Source: Thermoleophilia bacterium
Lineage (GTDB): Bacteria; Actinomycetota; Thermoleophilia; Gaiellales; JAICJC01
Direction of reading: 5' to 3'
Length of the DNA stretch: 25,066 bases
NCBI GenBank assembly: GCA_025928435.1
Contig: JAICJM010000041.1
Span: 1 to 25,066, forward strand
Of this stretch, positions 6,924-14,585 are shown one piece after another. The position numbers and the translations under genes are program-made. The first letter of the stretch is position 1; the number at the start of each line of letters is the position of its first letter. The notes under the pieces were generated by a model. That model had not been told where the DNA came from. It searched no databases and saw only the letters and a list, made by a program, of their open reading frames with translations.

Positions 6924-7730
6924 CTACGCGGCCCAGCGGTCGAACGCGTTCGTGAACGCCGAGATCAGGGCCGCGTGCAAGTCGTCCGGCGGGGCCGACC
7001 GGAGCCGCCGCGCCCAGCCGCGCCGGTCGCGGGCCCGTTCGGCCATGCGGTCGTCCCCCAGGCCGTCCGCCGTCGCCATCCCGGCCTGCGCCCGGGCCTC
7101 GATCGCGCTGCGAACGCGGGCTGCCTCGGCCGCGTGGCGCTCGAGGCGGCGCAGGTCGACGAGGCACTCCGGGCACGGCCGCACGATCGGGTGCTCGACG
7201 GCCGGGCCCGCGCAGATCCCGCACACCGGGCACGCGAACGACGCCAGCCGCACCCGCTCCGCGGGCACCTCGGAGCCGTCCTCGAGCACCACCCAGGCCG
7301 GCGCGTACCGGCTGGCGAAGACGGTTCCGGCGACGGTGCGGGCGTCGCCGTCGTAAGGCCAGACGCGCACGAGGTCGCCCGCGCGAAGCCCGGTACGGCG
7401 GCAGACCGGTGCGGGCGCGGCCGGCTCGGCGGGCCGGCGGGGACGGGCCGCGGGCCGCGACGAGCCGTTGACGGCGTGCGCGGGCGCGACCGGCCACTCG
7501 CGGCCGGACCCGATCCACTCGGCGACGATCGCGCGGGCGTCGTTCAGTGCGCGGGTGAGCGTGTTGGCCGCCTCGGAGCGCTCGGCCGACCCGACGTGGC
7601 GGTCGGGATGCGCCTGCGAGATCCGGGCCCGGTAGGCGGCCGTGAGCTCGTCGGCGGTGACGGGCGCCGAGAGTCCGAGCAGCCACAGGGCGCGGGAGCA
7701 GTCTCGGTCGCTCGTGCGTCGGCGGGGCAT
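6924..7730 (-). CDS. J-domain protein with a C-terminal zinc-cluster and coiled tail
   Basis: A 268-residue protein with a compact J-domain at residues 13-72, including the diagnostic HPD at 41-43 (ISQAHPDRH). J-domains stimulate Hsp70 (DnaK) ATPase. After a Pro/Ala-rich linker comes a small beta-rich module (LRAGDLVRVWPYDGDARTV, then WVVLEDGSEVPAERVRLAS) resembling an SH3/KOW-like barrel. A cysteine cluster (CPVCGICAG ... CPEC) suggests zinc binding, followed by a charged helical tail. It lacks the G/F region and zinc repeats of true DnaJ, so it is a specialised co-chaperone rather than DnaJ. It lies 32 bases downstream of the Fur-family gene on the same strand, so co-transcription is plausible. 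The client is unknown. Confidence 0.72.
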   Translation of the reverse strand: MPRRRTSDRDCSRALWLLGLSAPVTADELTAAYRARISQAHPDRHVGSAERSEAANTLTRALNDARAIVAEWIGSGREWPVAPAHAVNGSSRPAARPRRPAEPAAPAPVCRRTGLRAGDLVRVWPYDGDARTVAGTVFASRYAPAWVVLEDGSEVPAERVRLASFACPVCGICAGPAVEHPIVRPCPECLVDLRRLERHAAEAARVRSAIEARAQAGMATADGLGDDRMAERARDRRGWARRLRSAPPDDLHAALISAFTNAFDRWAA

Positions 7731-7762
7731 GGATCCAGGTTACCGCGGTCGCGGCCGGGCGC

Positions 7763-8203
7763 TCAGGCCGCGGAGGCCGCGACGCAGGCCGGGCAGAGGC
7801 CGGTGACGGTCACCTCGACCGCGTCGGGCGCGAACCCCTGACCCTCCGCGGCGCGCGCGGCCGCGGCGACGTCCATCTCGGCCTCGAGGTCGCTCACCCC
7901 GCCGCAGCGCAGGCAGCGGAGGTGATGGTGGCGCTCGGCCCGCGAGTCGTACACCCGGGCGGGGCCGGTGCCGGGGACGCGGCGGATGACGCCGAGCTCC
8001 TCGAACAGGTCGAGGGTCGCATAGACCGTCGGCAGGGAGACGTTGGGAAGCTGGGGCCGGGAGCGCGCGAGCAGCTCCTCCGCGGTCAGGTGCTGCGGGC
8101 CGGCGCGCAGCAGCCGGTGCAGGATCAGGCGCTGCGGCGTGACCCGCTGGCCGCGGCCGTGCAGAACGGCGGTGAGCTCGGCGTCGAGGGCGATTGCGTC
8201 CAT
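7763..8203 (-). CDS. Fur-family metal-dependent transcriptional regulator
   Basis: A 146-residue Fur-superfamily repressor. The N-terminal winged helix covers about residues 10-85 (RVTPQRLILHRLL, then the recognition region LPNVSLPTVYATLDLFEELG). The C-terminal dimerisation domain has the metal-binding HHH-L-RC-L-RCGG block and a second CPAC pair near the end, so the structural Cys4 zinc site is complete. GAAGAAG just before ATG 8203 is the ribosome-binding site. Sequence alone does not settle Fur, PerR or Zur. The divergent VIT-type transporter, with a palindrome between the genes, favours iron or manganese control and autoregulation. Confidence 0.88.
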   Translation of the reverse strand: MDAIALDAELTAVLHGRGQRVTPQRLILHRLLRAGPQHLTAEELLARSRPQLPNVSLPTVYATLDLFEELGVIRRVPGTGPARVYDSRAERHHHLRCLRCGGVSDLEAEMDVAAAARAAEGQGFAPDAVEVTVTGLCPACVAASAA

Positions 8204-8218
8204 CTTCTTCGGCAATCG

Positions 8219-8262
8219 TAGCAAAACTAAGGGAAGACTTATTACAAGTCGCTTGCTAGAAT
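8219..8262. promoter_or_regulatory. Divergent promoter region between the Fur-family regulator and the VIT transporter, with candidate operator
   Basis: GACTT (8236-8240), ATTAC, AAGTC (8246-8250) is a perfect inverted repeat. It is flanked by a second inverted pair, TAGCAA (8219-8224) and TTGCTA (8253-8258). On each strand that outer pair reads as an extended -10 element: TGC-TAGAAT rightward (hexamer 8257-8262) and TGC-TACGAT leftward. The palindrome would lie between the two -10 boxes, where a repressor would block both. Promoter and Fur-operator assignments are inference; the repeats are directly seen. Confidence 0.45.
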
Positions 8263-8770
8263 GTCCGAAATGACAGCGAATCCGATCCAGGCATGGGCCT
8301 CCCGCGACGACCGGCAGCGCCTGCTCCAGATCGTCCAGCCGGCCCTGATCGGGCTCATCGACGGCACCGTCTCGACGCTCGCCCCCATCTTCGCGACCGC
8401 GTTCCTGGCCGGCCCGCATGCCGCGCTGCTCGTCGGACTGGCGGCGTCGCTCGGTGCCGGGATCAGCATGGGGCTCTCGGAGGCGCTCTCCGACGACGGC
8501 AGCATCACCGGCCGCGGCGACGGGGCCGCCCGCGGCGTCATCACCGGCGCAGCCACCTTCCTCGGCGGCACGTTCCACTCGCTGCCGTTCATCATCGACA
8601 GCCTGCGCGTGGCGCTCCCGATCGCGATCGTCGTGGTCAGCGTCGAGCTCGTGGTGATCGCGCTCCTGCGGCGGCGGTTCCTCGACGTCACGCTGTCGCG
8701 GTCGCTGATTCAGGTCACCTTCGGCGGCGCGATCGTCGTCCTCGTGGGCGTCGTCGTCGGACAGGCCTGA
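8261..8770 (+). CDS. VIT1/CCC1-family iron/manganese transporter
   Basis: A 169-residue membrane protein with about five hydrophobic spans. LIDGTVSTLAPIFATAFL matches the family's TM1 motif with its conserved Asp-Gly, and GAGISMGLSEALSDDGS matches the TM2 region with conserved Met and Glu residues that form the metal path. It lacks a ferritin-like N-terminal domain, unlike MbfA. Characterised relatives (VIT1, CCC1) export Fe2+/Mn2+ from the cytosol. Neither ATG (8261 or in-frame 8270) has a ribosome-binding site. The extended -10 at 8257-8262 would place the transcript start near 8269-8270, so translation may begin leaderless at 8270. Divergent from a Fur-family gene, it probably handles iron or manganese overload. 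Confidence 0.8.
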   Translation: MSEMTANPIQAWASRDDRQRLLQIVQPALIGLIDGTVSTLAPIFATAFLAGPHAALLVGLAASLGAGISMGLSEALSDDGSITGRGDGAARGVITGAATFLGGTFHSLPFIIDSLRVALPIAIVVVSVELVVIALLRRRFLDVTLSRSLIQVTFGGAIVVLVGVVVGQA

Positions 8771-8807
8771 GCCACCTCCGGCCCCGTGGGCTGCGAGAAT
8801 CCCCGGC

Positions 8808-10196
8808 ATGAGCGCTGAGGGGCGGTCAGGGCCGGCGGCGACGGTCATCGCAGCGGCGAGCGTGGCGGCGTGCACGGTCGTCGTCGCCCTCCTCACCCCC
8901 ACCGTGCCCGTCCGCTCCGCGGGCGTCTTCTACCTGGTCGCCGTGCTCGCCATCTCGTCCCTGTACGGGCTCTGGCTCGGCCTCGCCACCAGCCTCGTCT
9001 CGGCGGTCGCGTTCAACTTCTTCTTCCTGCCGCCGCTCCACACGCTCACGATCAGCTCGTCCGGCGACTGGCTGGCGCTGGCGGCCTTCGCGCTCGCGGC
9101 GCTCGTGACCAGCCAGCTGGCCGCGCGCGAGCGGGCCGAGGCGGAGCAGGCGACGCGGCGGGCGGCCGAGGCCCAGCTGGGCGAGCGGCTGGCGACGCTG
9201 ATCGCGACCGGTTCGCAGCTGGACGCAGCGCTGCCGCTGCTCGGCCGCCAGGCGGCCCGGGCGCTCGGCGCGCGCGACGGCGGCATCCACCTCGGCCCGC
9301 CGCCGGAGTCCGCCAGGCCCGGGCGCACGGTGGCGATCGAGCTCGACGGCCAGCGGCTCGGCGAGCTGCGCCTGATCGACGCACCCGCAGGTGCCGCCGA
9401 GTCGGCCGACGCCGCCCGGATCGGCCGCGTCCTGGCCGGCCTGATCGTGCTCGGCCAGGAGCGCGAGCAGCGCCTGGCAAACGAGGTCGAGGCCGAGGCG
9501 CTGCGGCGCTCGAACGAGCTCACGACCGCCCTCTTGCGCACCGTCTCGCACGACTTCCGCTCGCCGCTCACGGCGATCTCGACGGCGGCCGAGGGGCTGC
9601 GCTTCGCCGTGCTCGACGGGGACGAGCGCGAGCTCGTCGACACGATCGCCGAGCAGAGCGGGCGCCTCAGCCGGCTGGTGACGAACCTGCTCGACCTGTC
9701 GCGGCTGGAGTCCGGCGCGGCCGTCCCGGCGGCCGAATGGGTCGACGTGCGCGACCTGATCGACGCCGCCGTCGCCGACGTGCGCGCGACCGCCGAGGTA
9801 CAGACCCAGGTGGAGCACACGCCTGGTCTCCCACTCGTCCGCGTCGATGCCGCCCAGCTCCAGCGGGTGCTCGTGAACCTGGTCGAGAACGCGGCCAGGT
9901 ACTCGCCGCCGGGCGATCCGGTGCGGATCACGGCGGGGGCGCGAGGTGGGCGGGTGACCGTGTCGGTCGCCGACCACGGCCCCGGGGTGCCCGAGTCGGA
10001 CCGCGCGCACATCTTCCGCCCCTTCTACCGCGGCCCCGGCGGCGGCGAGCCGGGCTCCGGCCTCGGCCTGGCCATCGCCCGCGGCCTCGCGACGGCGAAC
10101 GGCGCCACGCTCACGCTGGAGCCCCCGGACGGATCGGGGGCCACCCTGACCGTGTCGATCCCGGCCCCCCCGGCGCCCGAGGGGAGGCCGCGGTGA
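8808..10196 (+). CDS. KdpD-like sensor histidine kinase lacking the N-terminal KdpD/USP region
   Basis: A 462-residue membrane histidine kinase. It begins directly with a DUF4118 membrane region (about residues 10-105) whose FNFFFLPPLHTLTISSSGDWLAL segment is typical of KdpD. A linker helix and GAF-like region (about 105-220) follow, then HisKA with the phosphorylated His in LLRTVSHDFRSPLTAI, then HATPase with N-box LVNLVENAARYSPPG and G-boxes DHGPGVPE and GSGLGLAI. Full-length KdpD is nearly twice as long and carries a KdpD domain and USP domain in front; both are absent and the start is clean. The stop overlaps the response-regulator start (GTGA), so the two are coupled. The signal is likely K+, turgor or a related cue, but this is by family only. 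Confidence 0.88.
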   Translation: MSAEGRSGPAATVIAAASVAACTVVVALLTPTVPVRSAGVFYLVAVLAISSLYGLWLGLATSLVSAVAFNFFFLPPLHTLTISSSGDWLALAAFALAALVTSQLAARERAEAEQATRRAAEAQLGERLATLIATGSQLDAALPLLGRQAARALGARDGGIHLGPPPESARPGRTVAIELDGQRLGELRLIDAPAGAAESADAARIGRVLAGLIVLGQEREQRLANEVEAEALRRSNELTTALLRTVSHDFRSPLTAISTAAEGLRFAVLDGDERELVDTIAEQSGRLSRLVTNLLDLSRLESGAAVPAAEWVDVRDLIDAAVADVRATAEVQTQVEHTPGLPLVRVDAAQLQRVLVNLVENAARYSPPGDPVRITAGARGGRVTVSVADHGPGVPESDRAHIFRPFYRGPGGGEPGSGLGLAIARGLATANGATLTLEPPDGSGATLTVSIPAPPAPEGRPR

Positions 10197-10909
10197 GCGC
10201 CGGCGAGCAGCGCATCCTGGTGGTCGACGACGAGCGCCCGATCCGGCGCGCGCTCGAGGTGACGCTGACGAAGGCGGGCTACAGGGTGCAGACGGCGACC
10301 AACGGCGATGAGGCCCTGACCGCCGCGGCGCTCACGCCGCCCGACCTCGTGATCCTCGACCTGATGCTGCCCGACGCTGACGGCGCCGACGTGTGCCGGC
10401 AGCTGCGCGACTGGCTGGCCGCGCCGATCCTGCTCATCTCCGCCGTCGGCGAGGAGGCGGACAAGATCCGCGCCCTCGACGCGGGCGCCGACGACTACGT
10501 GACGAAGCCCTTCTCGCCCGGCGAGCTGCTCGCGCGCTGCCGCGCGCTCCTGCGCCGCGCCGCCGGCGCGAAGGGCGGCGAGGCCGTGATCGACGTCGGG
10601 CCGCTGCGGATCGACCTGCCGCGGCGGATGGTGACGGTCTCCGGCGACGAGGTGCGGCTGACGCCCACGGAGTTCGACCTCCTGAAGGCCCTCGCCGTCG
10701 CCGGCGGGCGACCGCTCACCCACCAGATGCTCCTGCGCACCGTCTGGGGGCCGGGGTACGCGGACGAGATGCACCTGCTGCGCGTGAACATGGGCCGGCT
10801 GCGGGACAAGCTGCAGGCCGAGGGCGTCGAGCGCGGGGCCATCGAGACGCTGACCGGCGTCGGCTACCGCCTCCGCGAAGCGGGGTCTGATCCCGAACGG
10901 GGGCCGTGA
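10193..10909 (+). CDS. KdpE-like OmpR-family response regulator
   Basis: A 238-residue two-component response regulator starting at a GTG that overlaps the kinase stop. The receiver domain (about 6-120) has the acidic pocket in VVDDE, the phospho-acceptor Asp in LVILDLMLPDADG, and the conserved Lys in YVTKPFSPGELLAR. The C-terminal OmpR/PhoB winged helix (about 135-230) contains VRLTPTEFDLLKALA, the MHLLRVNMGRLRDKL recognition region, and the final wing TLTGVGYRL. The best family match by pattern is KdpE. There are no kdpFABC genes here; the closest candidate target is the APC-USP transporter that starts 92 bases downstream. Confidence 0.9.
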   Translation: MSAGEQRILVVDDERPIRRALEVTLTKAGYRVQTATNGDEALTAAALTPPDLVILDLMLPDADGADVCRQLRDWLAAPILLISAVGEEADKIRALDAGADDYVTKPFSPGELLARCRALLRRAAGAKGGEAVIDVGPLRIDLPRRMVTVSGDEVRLTPTEFDLLKALAVAGGRPLTHQMLLRTVWGPGYADEMHLLRVNMGRLRDKLQAEGVERGAIETLTGVGYRLREAGSDPERGP

Positions 10910-11001
10910 TGCTTCTGTGACCTGATCGAGAGGGAACTGGGATGCCGGGCGCCGCAACTGTGAGGCGGCCGTGACGCCCCGGGGCCGACCATGGACGTGA
11001 G

Positions 11002-12984
11002 ATGGCAATCGCGCTCCGGCCCCGCCCCAGGCAGTCCCCGCCGGCCCCTCCCCGCTCGCCCCTGATCCGGCGCGGGGGCGGTTCCGGCGGCCTGTCACGC
11101 GCGGTCGGCGTCCCCGGCCTGTTCGCGACGGCCTACGGCAACGTCGGCTCCTCGATCTACTACGCGCTCGGCCTCGTCGCGATCCACGCGCTGGGCCTGA
11201 CGCCCGTCGTGTTCCTCTTCGCCGGCCTGCTCTTCATGGCGACCGCGTACTCGTACGCCGAGGGCGCCTCGATGTACCCCGAGGCCGGCGGGTCGTCCTC
11301 GTTCGCGCGCCATGCCTTCAACGAGCTGGTGAGCTTCATCGCCGGGTGGGCGCTCTCGCTCGACTACATCATCACGATCGCCATCTCGGCGGTGTTCGTG
11401 CCCCACTACCTGAGCGCGTTCTGGCCGCCGCTCGCGGGGTCGCCGTGGGACGTGATCGGCGGCATCGTGGTCGTCGTCCTCCTGGCGGCCGTGAACATCC
11501 GCGGCGTCAAGGAGTCGGCCAGCCTGAACGTGTTCCTGGCGGTCGCCGACCTGACCACTCAGATGCTGCTCGTGCTCCTGGGCGCGCTCCTCATCTTCCG
11601 CCCCGACCGGCTCGCCTCGAACGTCCACTTCGGCGTCGCCCCGTCGCTGACGCAGCTGATCTTCGGCCTGTCACTCGGGATGATCGCCTACACCGGCATC
11701 GAGACGATCTCGAACATGGCCGAGGAGGCGCGCAACCCCGACCAGGACGTCCCCCGGGCCGTGAACTACGTGCTGGCCGCCGTCCTCTCGCTCTACGCCG
11801 GGATCTCGGTGATCGCGATGATGGCGCTCCCGGTCTACAAGGCTGCGAACGGCACCTACACGACGCTGCTGGCCCAGAGCCCGCCGCACGGCTACGCCGA
11901 GGACCCGGTGCTCGGCATCGTCTCGCAGCTACCGCTGCACGTGCTCGCGACCGGGCTGCGCTTCTACGTCGCGATCCTGGCCGCCACCATCCTGATCATC
12001 GCCACCAACGCGGGCCTGATCGGCGTCTCGCGGCTGAACTACTCGCTCTCGCAGCACTTCCAGCTGCCGGGGGTCGCGAGCCGCATCCACCCCCGCTACC
12101 AGACGCCGTACGTCGCGATCCTGTTCTACTCGGCCGTGGCCAGCGCCCTGCTCGTGCCCGGGATCTTCTTCGCCGGGGAGTCGTCGTTCCTCGGCGACAT
12201 GTACTCGTACGGCGCGATGCTCTCCTTCACGACGGCGCACATCGCGATCATCGCGCTGCGCTGCAAGGAGCCCGACCGCGTGCGGCCGTTCCGCATCCGC
12301 GGGAACGTGCGCATCCACGGCCGGCTGATCCCGCTGCCCGCGGTGATCGGCGGCATGGGCACGGGCGCGGCCTGGGTCATCGTGCTCGTCCTGCACGTCT
12401 ACGCCAGGTACGTGGGGACGGCCTGGATGATCCTCGGGCTGATCGGCTACATCGTGTACCGCCGCCGCCAGGGAATGAACCTGACGGAGAGCCACAAACG
12501 CGTCGTGGCGACGGCGGCCGGGCCGCAGTTCGAGGTCGAGTTCCAGTCGATCCTCATCCCGGTCACGACCGAGCGCGACCATCTGCCGTCCGAGGTGCTC
12601 GAGACGGCCATGCTGCTCGCCGGCGAGCGGCGCGCGCTCGTGACCGTCCTCGGGATCACGCCGATCCCGCTCGACCGGGGCGCCGATGACGCCGACCCGT
12701 GCGAGCGGGAGCGCTTCGACCGCCTCGTCGGCGGGGCGCGGGCCGTGGCCGACGGGTACGGCGTGCGCCTGCACGCCACCCGGGTGCGGACGCGCACGCC
12801 CGCCGCCGCGATCCTGGCCGATGCCGCCAGGCGCAACGCCGAGGTCATCGTGCTCGGTGCGACGGGCCTGAAGCCGCCGTCCGTCCGCCGCCGCGACTGG
12901 GTCGACCCGGTCGCGCGCGAGGTCGCCCGCCAGGCCACTCAGCGGGTGATGTTCATCCACGAGACCGAGAGGGCCGCCGCATGA
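11002..12984 (+). CDS. APC-superfamily permease fused to a C-terminal USP-like domain
   Basis: A 660-residue protein: an APC-type transporter (about 30-490) followed by a cytosolic USP-like domain (about 510-655). The membrane part has GVPGLFATAYGNVGSSIYYAL in TM1 and the EGASMYPEAGGSSSFARHAF loop, and about twelve spans. The tail opens FQSILIPVTTERDHL and includes AAILADAARRNAEVIVLGAT, typical of the universal stress protein fold. APC-USP fusions occur among cation and amino acid transporters, and KimA is an APC-family K+ importer with a cytosolic domain. The preceding KdpDE-like pair makes K+ or an osmolyte plausible, but substrate is not shown by sequence. No strong Shine-Dalgarno precedes ATG 11002. 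The stop overlaps the next start (ATGA). Confidence 0.82.
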   Translation: MAIALRPRPRQSPPAPPRSPLIRRGGGSGGLSRAVGVPGLFATAYGNVGSSIYYALGLVAIHALGLTPVVFLFAGLLFMATAYSYAEGASMYPEAGGSSSFARHAFNELVSFIAGWALSLDYIITIAISAVFVPHYLSAFWPPLAGSPWDVIGGIVVVVLLAAVNIRGVKESASLNVFLAVADLTTQMLLVLLGALLIFRPDRLASNVHFGVAPSLTQLIFGLSLGMIAYTGIETISNMAEEARNPDQDVPRAVNYVLAAVLSLYAGISVIAMMALPVYKAANGTYTTLLAQSPPHGYAEDPVLGIVSQLPLHVLATGLRFYVAILAATILIIATNAGLIGVSRLNYSLSQHFQLPGVASRIHPRYQTPYVAILFYSAVASALLVPGIFFAGESSFLGDMYSYGAMLSFTTAHIAIIALRCKEPDRVRPFRIRGNVRIHGRLIPLPAVIGGMGTGAAWVIVLVLHVYARYVGTAWMILGLIGYIVYRRRQGMNLTESHKRVVATAAGPQFEVEFQSILIPVTTERDHLPSEVLETAMLLAGERRALVTVLGITPIPLDRGADDADPCERERFDRLVGGARAVADGYGVRLHATRVRTRTPAAAILADAARRNAEVIVLGATGLKPPSVRRRDWVDPVAREVARQATQRVMFIHETERAAA

Positions 12985-13454
12985 CGCCGCTTCCGCCCCC
13001 CACCCGCTACCTCGTCTGCCCGACGGCCGCCCGGGTCGCGCCCGAGCTCCTGCGGGACGCGATCGCGGAGGTGGCGCGGGGCAACTGCTACGTGCACGTG
13101 GTGCTCCCGGCCGTGATGCCGGCGACGATGCCGGTCTCGGCCTATCCGCCGCGGCTGGCGGAGCGGCTCGACCTGCTGCGGGCGACGGCGGAGCGAGCGG
13201 TGCGCGAGCCCATGCGCCGGGGCCGGATCGAGATCGTGCCGTGCCGCAGCGTCGGGTCGGCGATCGGCCAGGCGATCGGGCGGGGCACGCCCGCCGAGAT
13301 CGTCCTCGTGGGCGCGGCCCCCTGGCGGCTGCGCCGGGCGCTGCGCCATGTCGCGCCGTTCCGGGTCGTGACGGCGCGCGGGGCGGAGACGCCGCCGGCC
13401 GTGCCGGCTCGAAAGCGGGGAGGGTCCCCGCACGCGGGGACTGTCCCCACCTAG
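12981..13454 (+). CDS. Small USP-like protein with a repeat-derived C-terminus
   Basis: A 157-residue soluble protein coupled to the permease by an ATGA overlap. The order of strands and helices (RYLVCPTAARVAPELLRDAI, later GSAIGQAIGRGTPAEIVLVGA) resembles a degenerate USP or HUP-fold domain; I see no clear ATP-binding loop. Residues 146-156 are encoded by repeat copy B (13417-13448), so the last dozen residues (RGGSPHAGTVPT) come from the mobile-type repeat rather than from the ancestral gene. The stop TAG overlaps the convergent TetR stop. It may partner the USP domain of the transporter; this is inference. Confidence 0.65.
   Translation: MTPLPPPTRYLVCPTAARVAPELLRDAIAEVARGNCYVHVVLPAVMPATMPVSAYPPRLAERLDLLRATAERAVREPMRRGRIEIVPCRSVGSAIGQAIGRGTPAEIVLVGAAPWRLRRALRHVAPFRVVTARGAETPPAVPARKRGGSPHAGTVPT
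13417..13448. repeat. Dispersed palindromic repeat, copy B, inside a coding end
   Basis: GGGGAGGGTCCCC (13417-13429), spacer GCACGC, GGGGACTGTCCCC (13436-13448). It has the same architecture and the same 6-base spacer as copy A at 311-342. It lies within the last codons of the USP-like gene and ends two bases before the TetR stop on the other strand, so it sits exactly at a convergent junction and could act as a bidirectional terminator hairpin. Confidence 0.7.
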
Positions 13455-14095
13455 TCGTTGCGCAACAGCGCCGCCCCCAGCGTCTCGCCCAGCCATTCCG
13501 CGTACCGCTCGGGCGGCCAGCCCCGGCGGCTCCGCAGCAGCGTGTGCAGCTCGGGGCTCGCGAGCGCCCACACCGTCTCCGCGGCGGCATCGGCCCCGAG
13601 TCGCAGCGGCCCGCGCCCCTCGAGGGCCGCGACGAACCGGCGCATGCCCTCAAGCCGATCGCGGTCGACGTTCGCACGCAGCTCCGCGAGCTCGGGCTCG
13701 GGCGCCGCGGCCACGGCCTCGAGCACGGGCCCGACCCGCTCGAGGCGCGCGGAGACGTCGGCGGCGAACAGGCGGATCTGCTCGGCCTGCGAGGGCGCGG
13801 CCGCCACCGCCCGGGCGCCCGCCTGCTGCGATGCCGGCGGCGCCGAGCGGTCGCCGCGCACAGCCGTCCGCACGAGTTCGCCGACGAGGGTGCGCTTGTT
13901 CCGGAAGGCGGCGTAGACCGTCTCGGCCGCGACCCCCGCCTCGCCGGCCACGGCCGCGATCGTCGTCCCCGCGTACCCGCGCTCGGCCAGCAGCTTTCCG
14001 GCCGCCTCCAGCACGCGCCTGCGCGTCTCCTGCGCCCCCTCGCGGCGGCGATCCGAACGGTACGTGCGTTTGGGGGTGTCCTCGTCGTCAGTCAT
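13451..14095 (-). CDS. TetR-family transcriptional regulator
   Basis: A 214-residue repressor. A basic N-terminus leads into the helix-turn-helix (about residues 20-65: TRRRVLEAAGKLLAERGYAG, then AVAGEAGVAAETVYAAFRNKRTLV), the TetR_N signature. The remaining ~150 residues are the helical ligand and dimerisation domain with no conserved effector signature. ATG 14095 is chosen because the 17-base palindrome lies just upstream at 14099-14115; a longer TTG start at 14119 would bury this operator inside the gene. No Shine-Dalgarno is seen. It is divergent from a SnoaL-like gene 51 bases away, which is the likeliest target. Its stop overlaps that of the convergent USP-like gene. Confidence 0.88.
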   Translation of the reverse strand: MTDDEDTPKRTYRSDRRREGAQETRRRVLEAAGKLLAERGYAGTTIAAVAGEAGVAAETVYAAFRNKRTLVGELVRTAVRGDRSAPPASQQAGARAVAAAPSQAEQIRLFAADVSARLERVGPVLEAVAAAPEPELAELRANVDRDRLEGMRRFVAALEGRGPLRLGADAAAETVWALASPELHTLLRSRRGWPPERYAEWLGETLGAALLRND

Positions 14096-14098
14096 TTG

Positions 14099-14115
14099 AT
14101 ACAGTTGAACTGTAT
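14099..14115. promoter_or_regulatory. Candidate TetR operator (17-base palindrome)
   Basis: ATACAGTT-G-AACTGTAT is a perfect 8-bp inverted repeat around one base, lying between the divergent TetR and SnoaL-like starts in an AT-rich island. TTGA on the left and TCAA on the right extend the symmetry with one unpaired base. Position and symmetry are those of an autoregulatory TetR site controlling both genes. Confidence 0.65.
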
Positions 14116-14146
14116 TCAATATTGCAAAGGTTGAAAGGAGTATCGC

Positions 14147-14581
14147 ATGTCAGATCCCGAGCAGCTTTTCCGGCGCCTGATCGAGGAGGGCTTCAACGGC
14201 GGCGACCTGAGCGTCGCCGACGCCGTCACCGCGCCCGACATCGCCGAGCATCAGGACTTCGGCCCCGACCACGCCCCCGGCGCCGAGGGCGTCCGCGCCG
14301 TCATTGCCTCCCTGCGGCGGGCGTTCTCCGACTTCCACCTCCAGATCGAGGACATGGTGGTGGCGGGCGACACCGCGTGGGCGCGGATGACCGCGACCGG
14401 CACCCACGACGGCCCGTTCATGGGTCACCCGCCCACCGGGCGGCGGATGCGGATCGACGTCTTCGACGTCATCCGGGTCGAGAACGGGCGCATGGTCGAG
14501 CACTGGGGCGTCCCCGACCGGCTCGGCGTCCTGCGCCAGCTGGGGCTGCTCGCCCCGCCGCCCGTCCCGCAGCCGGCGTAG
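14147..14581 (+). CDS. SnoaL-like (NTF2-fold) ester cyclase / polyketide cyclase-like protein
   Basis: A 144-residue NTF2-fold protein of the SnoaL-like group. LFRRLIEEGFNGGDLSVADAV opens the fold, and a block reading FSDFHLQIEDMVVAGDTAWARMTATGTHDGPFMGH plus VFDVIRVENGRMVEHWGVPD is characteristic. Many members are called ester cyclases by automatic annotation, but most are uncharacterised small-molecule-binding proteins or hydrolases, so enzymatic activity is uncertain. AAAGGAG (14134-14140) precedes the ATG at good spacing. It shares a divergent promoter and palindrome with the TetR gene and is presumably induced when that repressor binds its ligand. Confidence 0.82.
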   Translation: MSDPEQLFRRLIEEGFNGGDLSVADAVTAPDIAEHQDFGPDHAPGAEGVRAVIASLRRAFSDFHLQIEDMVVAGDTAWARMTATGTHDGPFMGHPPTGRRMRIDVFDVIRVENGRMVEHWGVPDRLGVLRQLGLLAPPPVPQPA

Positions 14582-14585
14582 CGCT

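Noticed and set aside
6421..7686. CBS gene extended to a 421-residue reading
   Set aside because: The extension overlaps the J-domain gene in another frame; a good ribosome-binding site lies just before ATG 6852.
10910..11001. c-di-AMP (ydaO/kimA-type) riboswitch upstream of the APC-USP transporter
   Set aside because: Only 92 bases are available and I see no matching conserved motif.
13451..14119. TTG start at 14119 for the TetR gene
   Set aside because: It would place the perfect 17-base palindrome inside the coding region and adds residues not seen in TetR N-termini.
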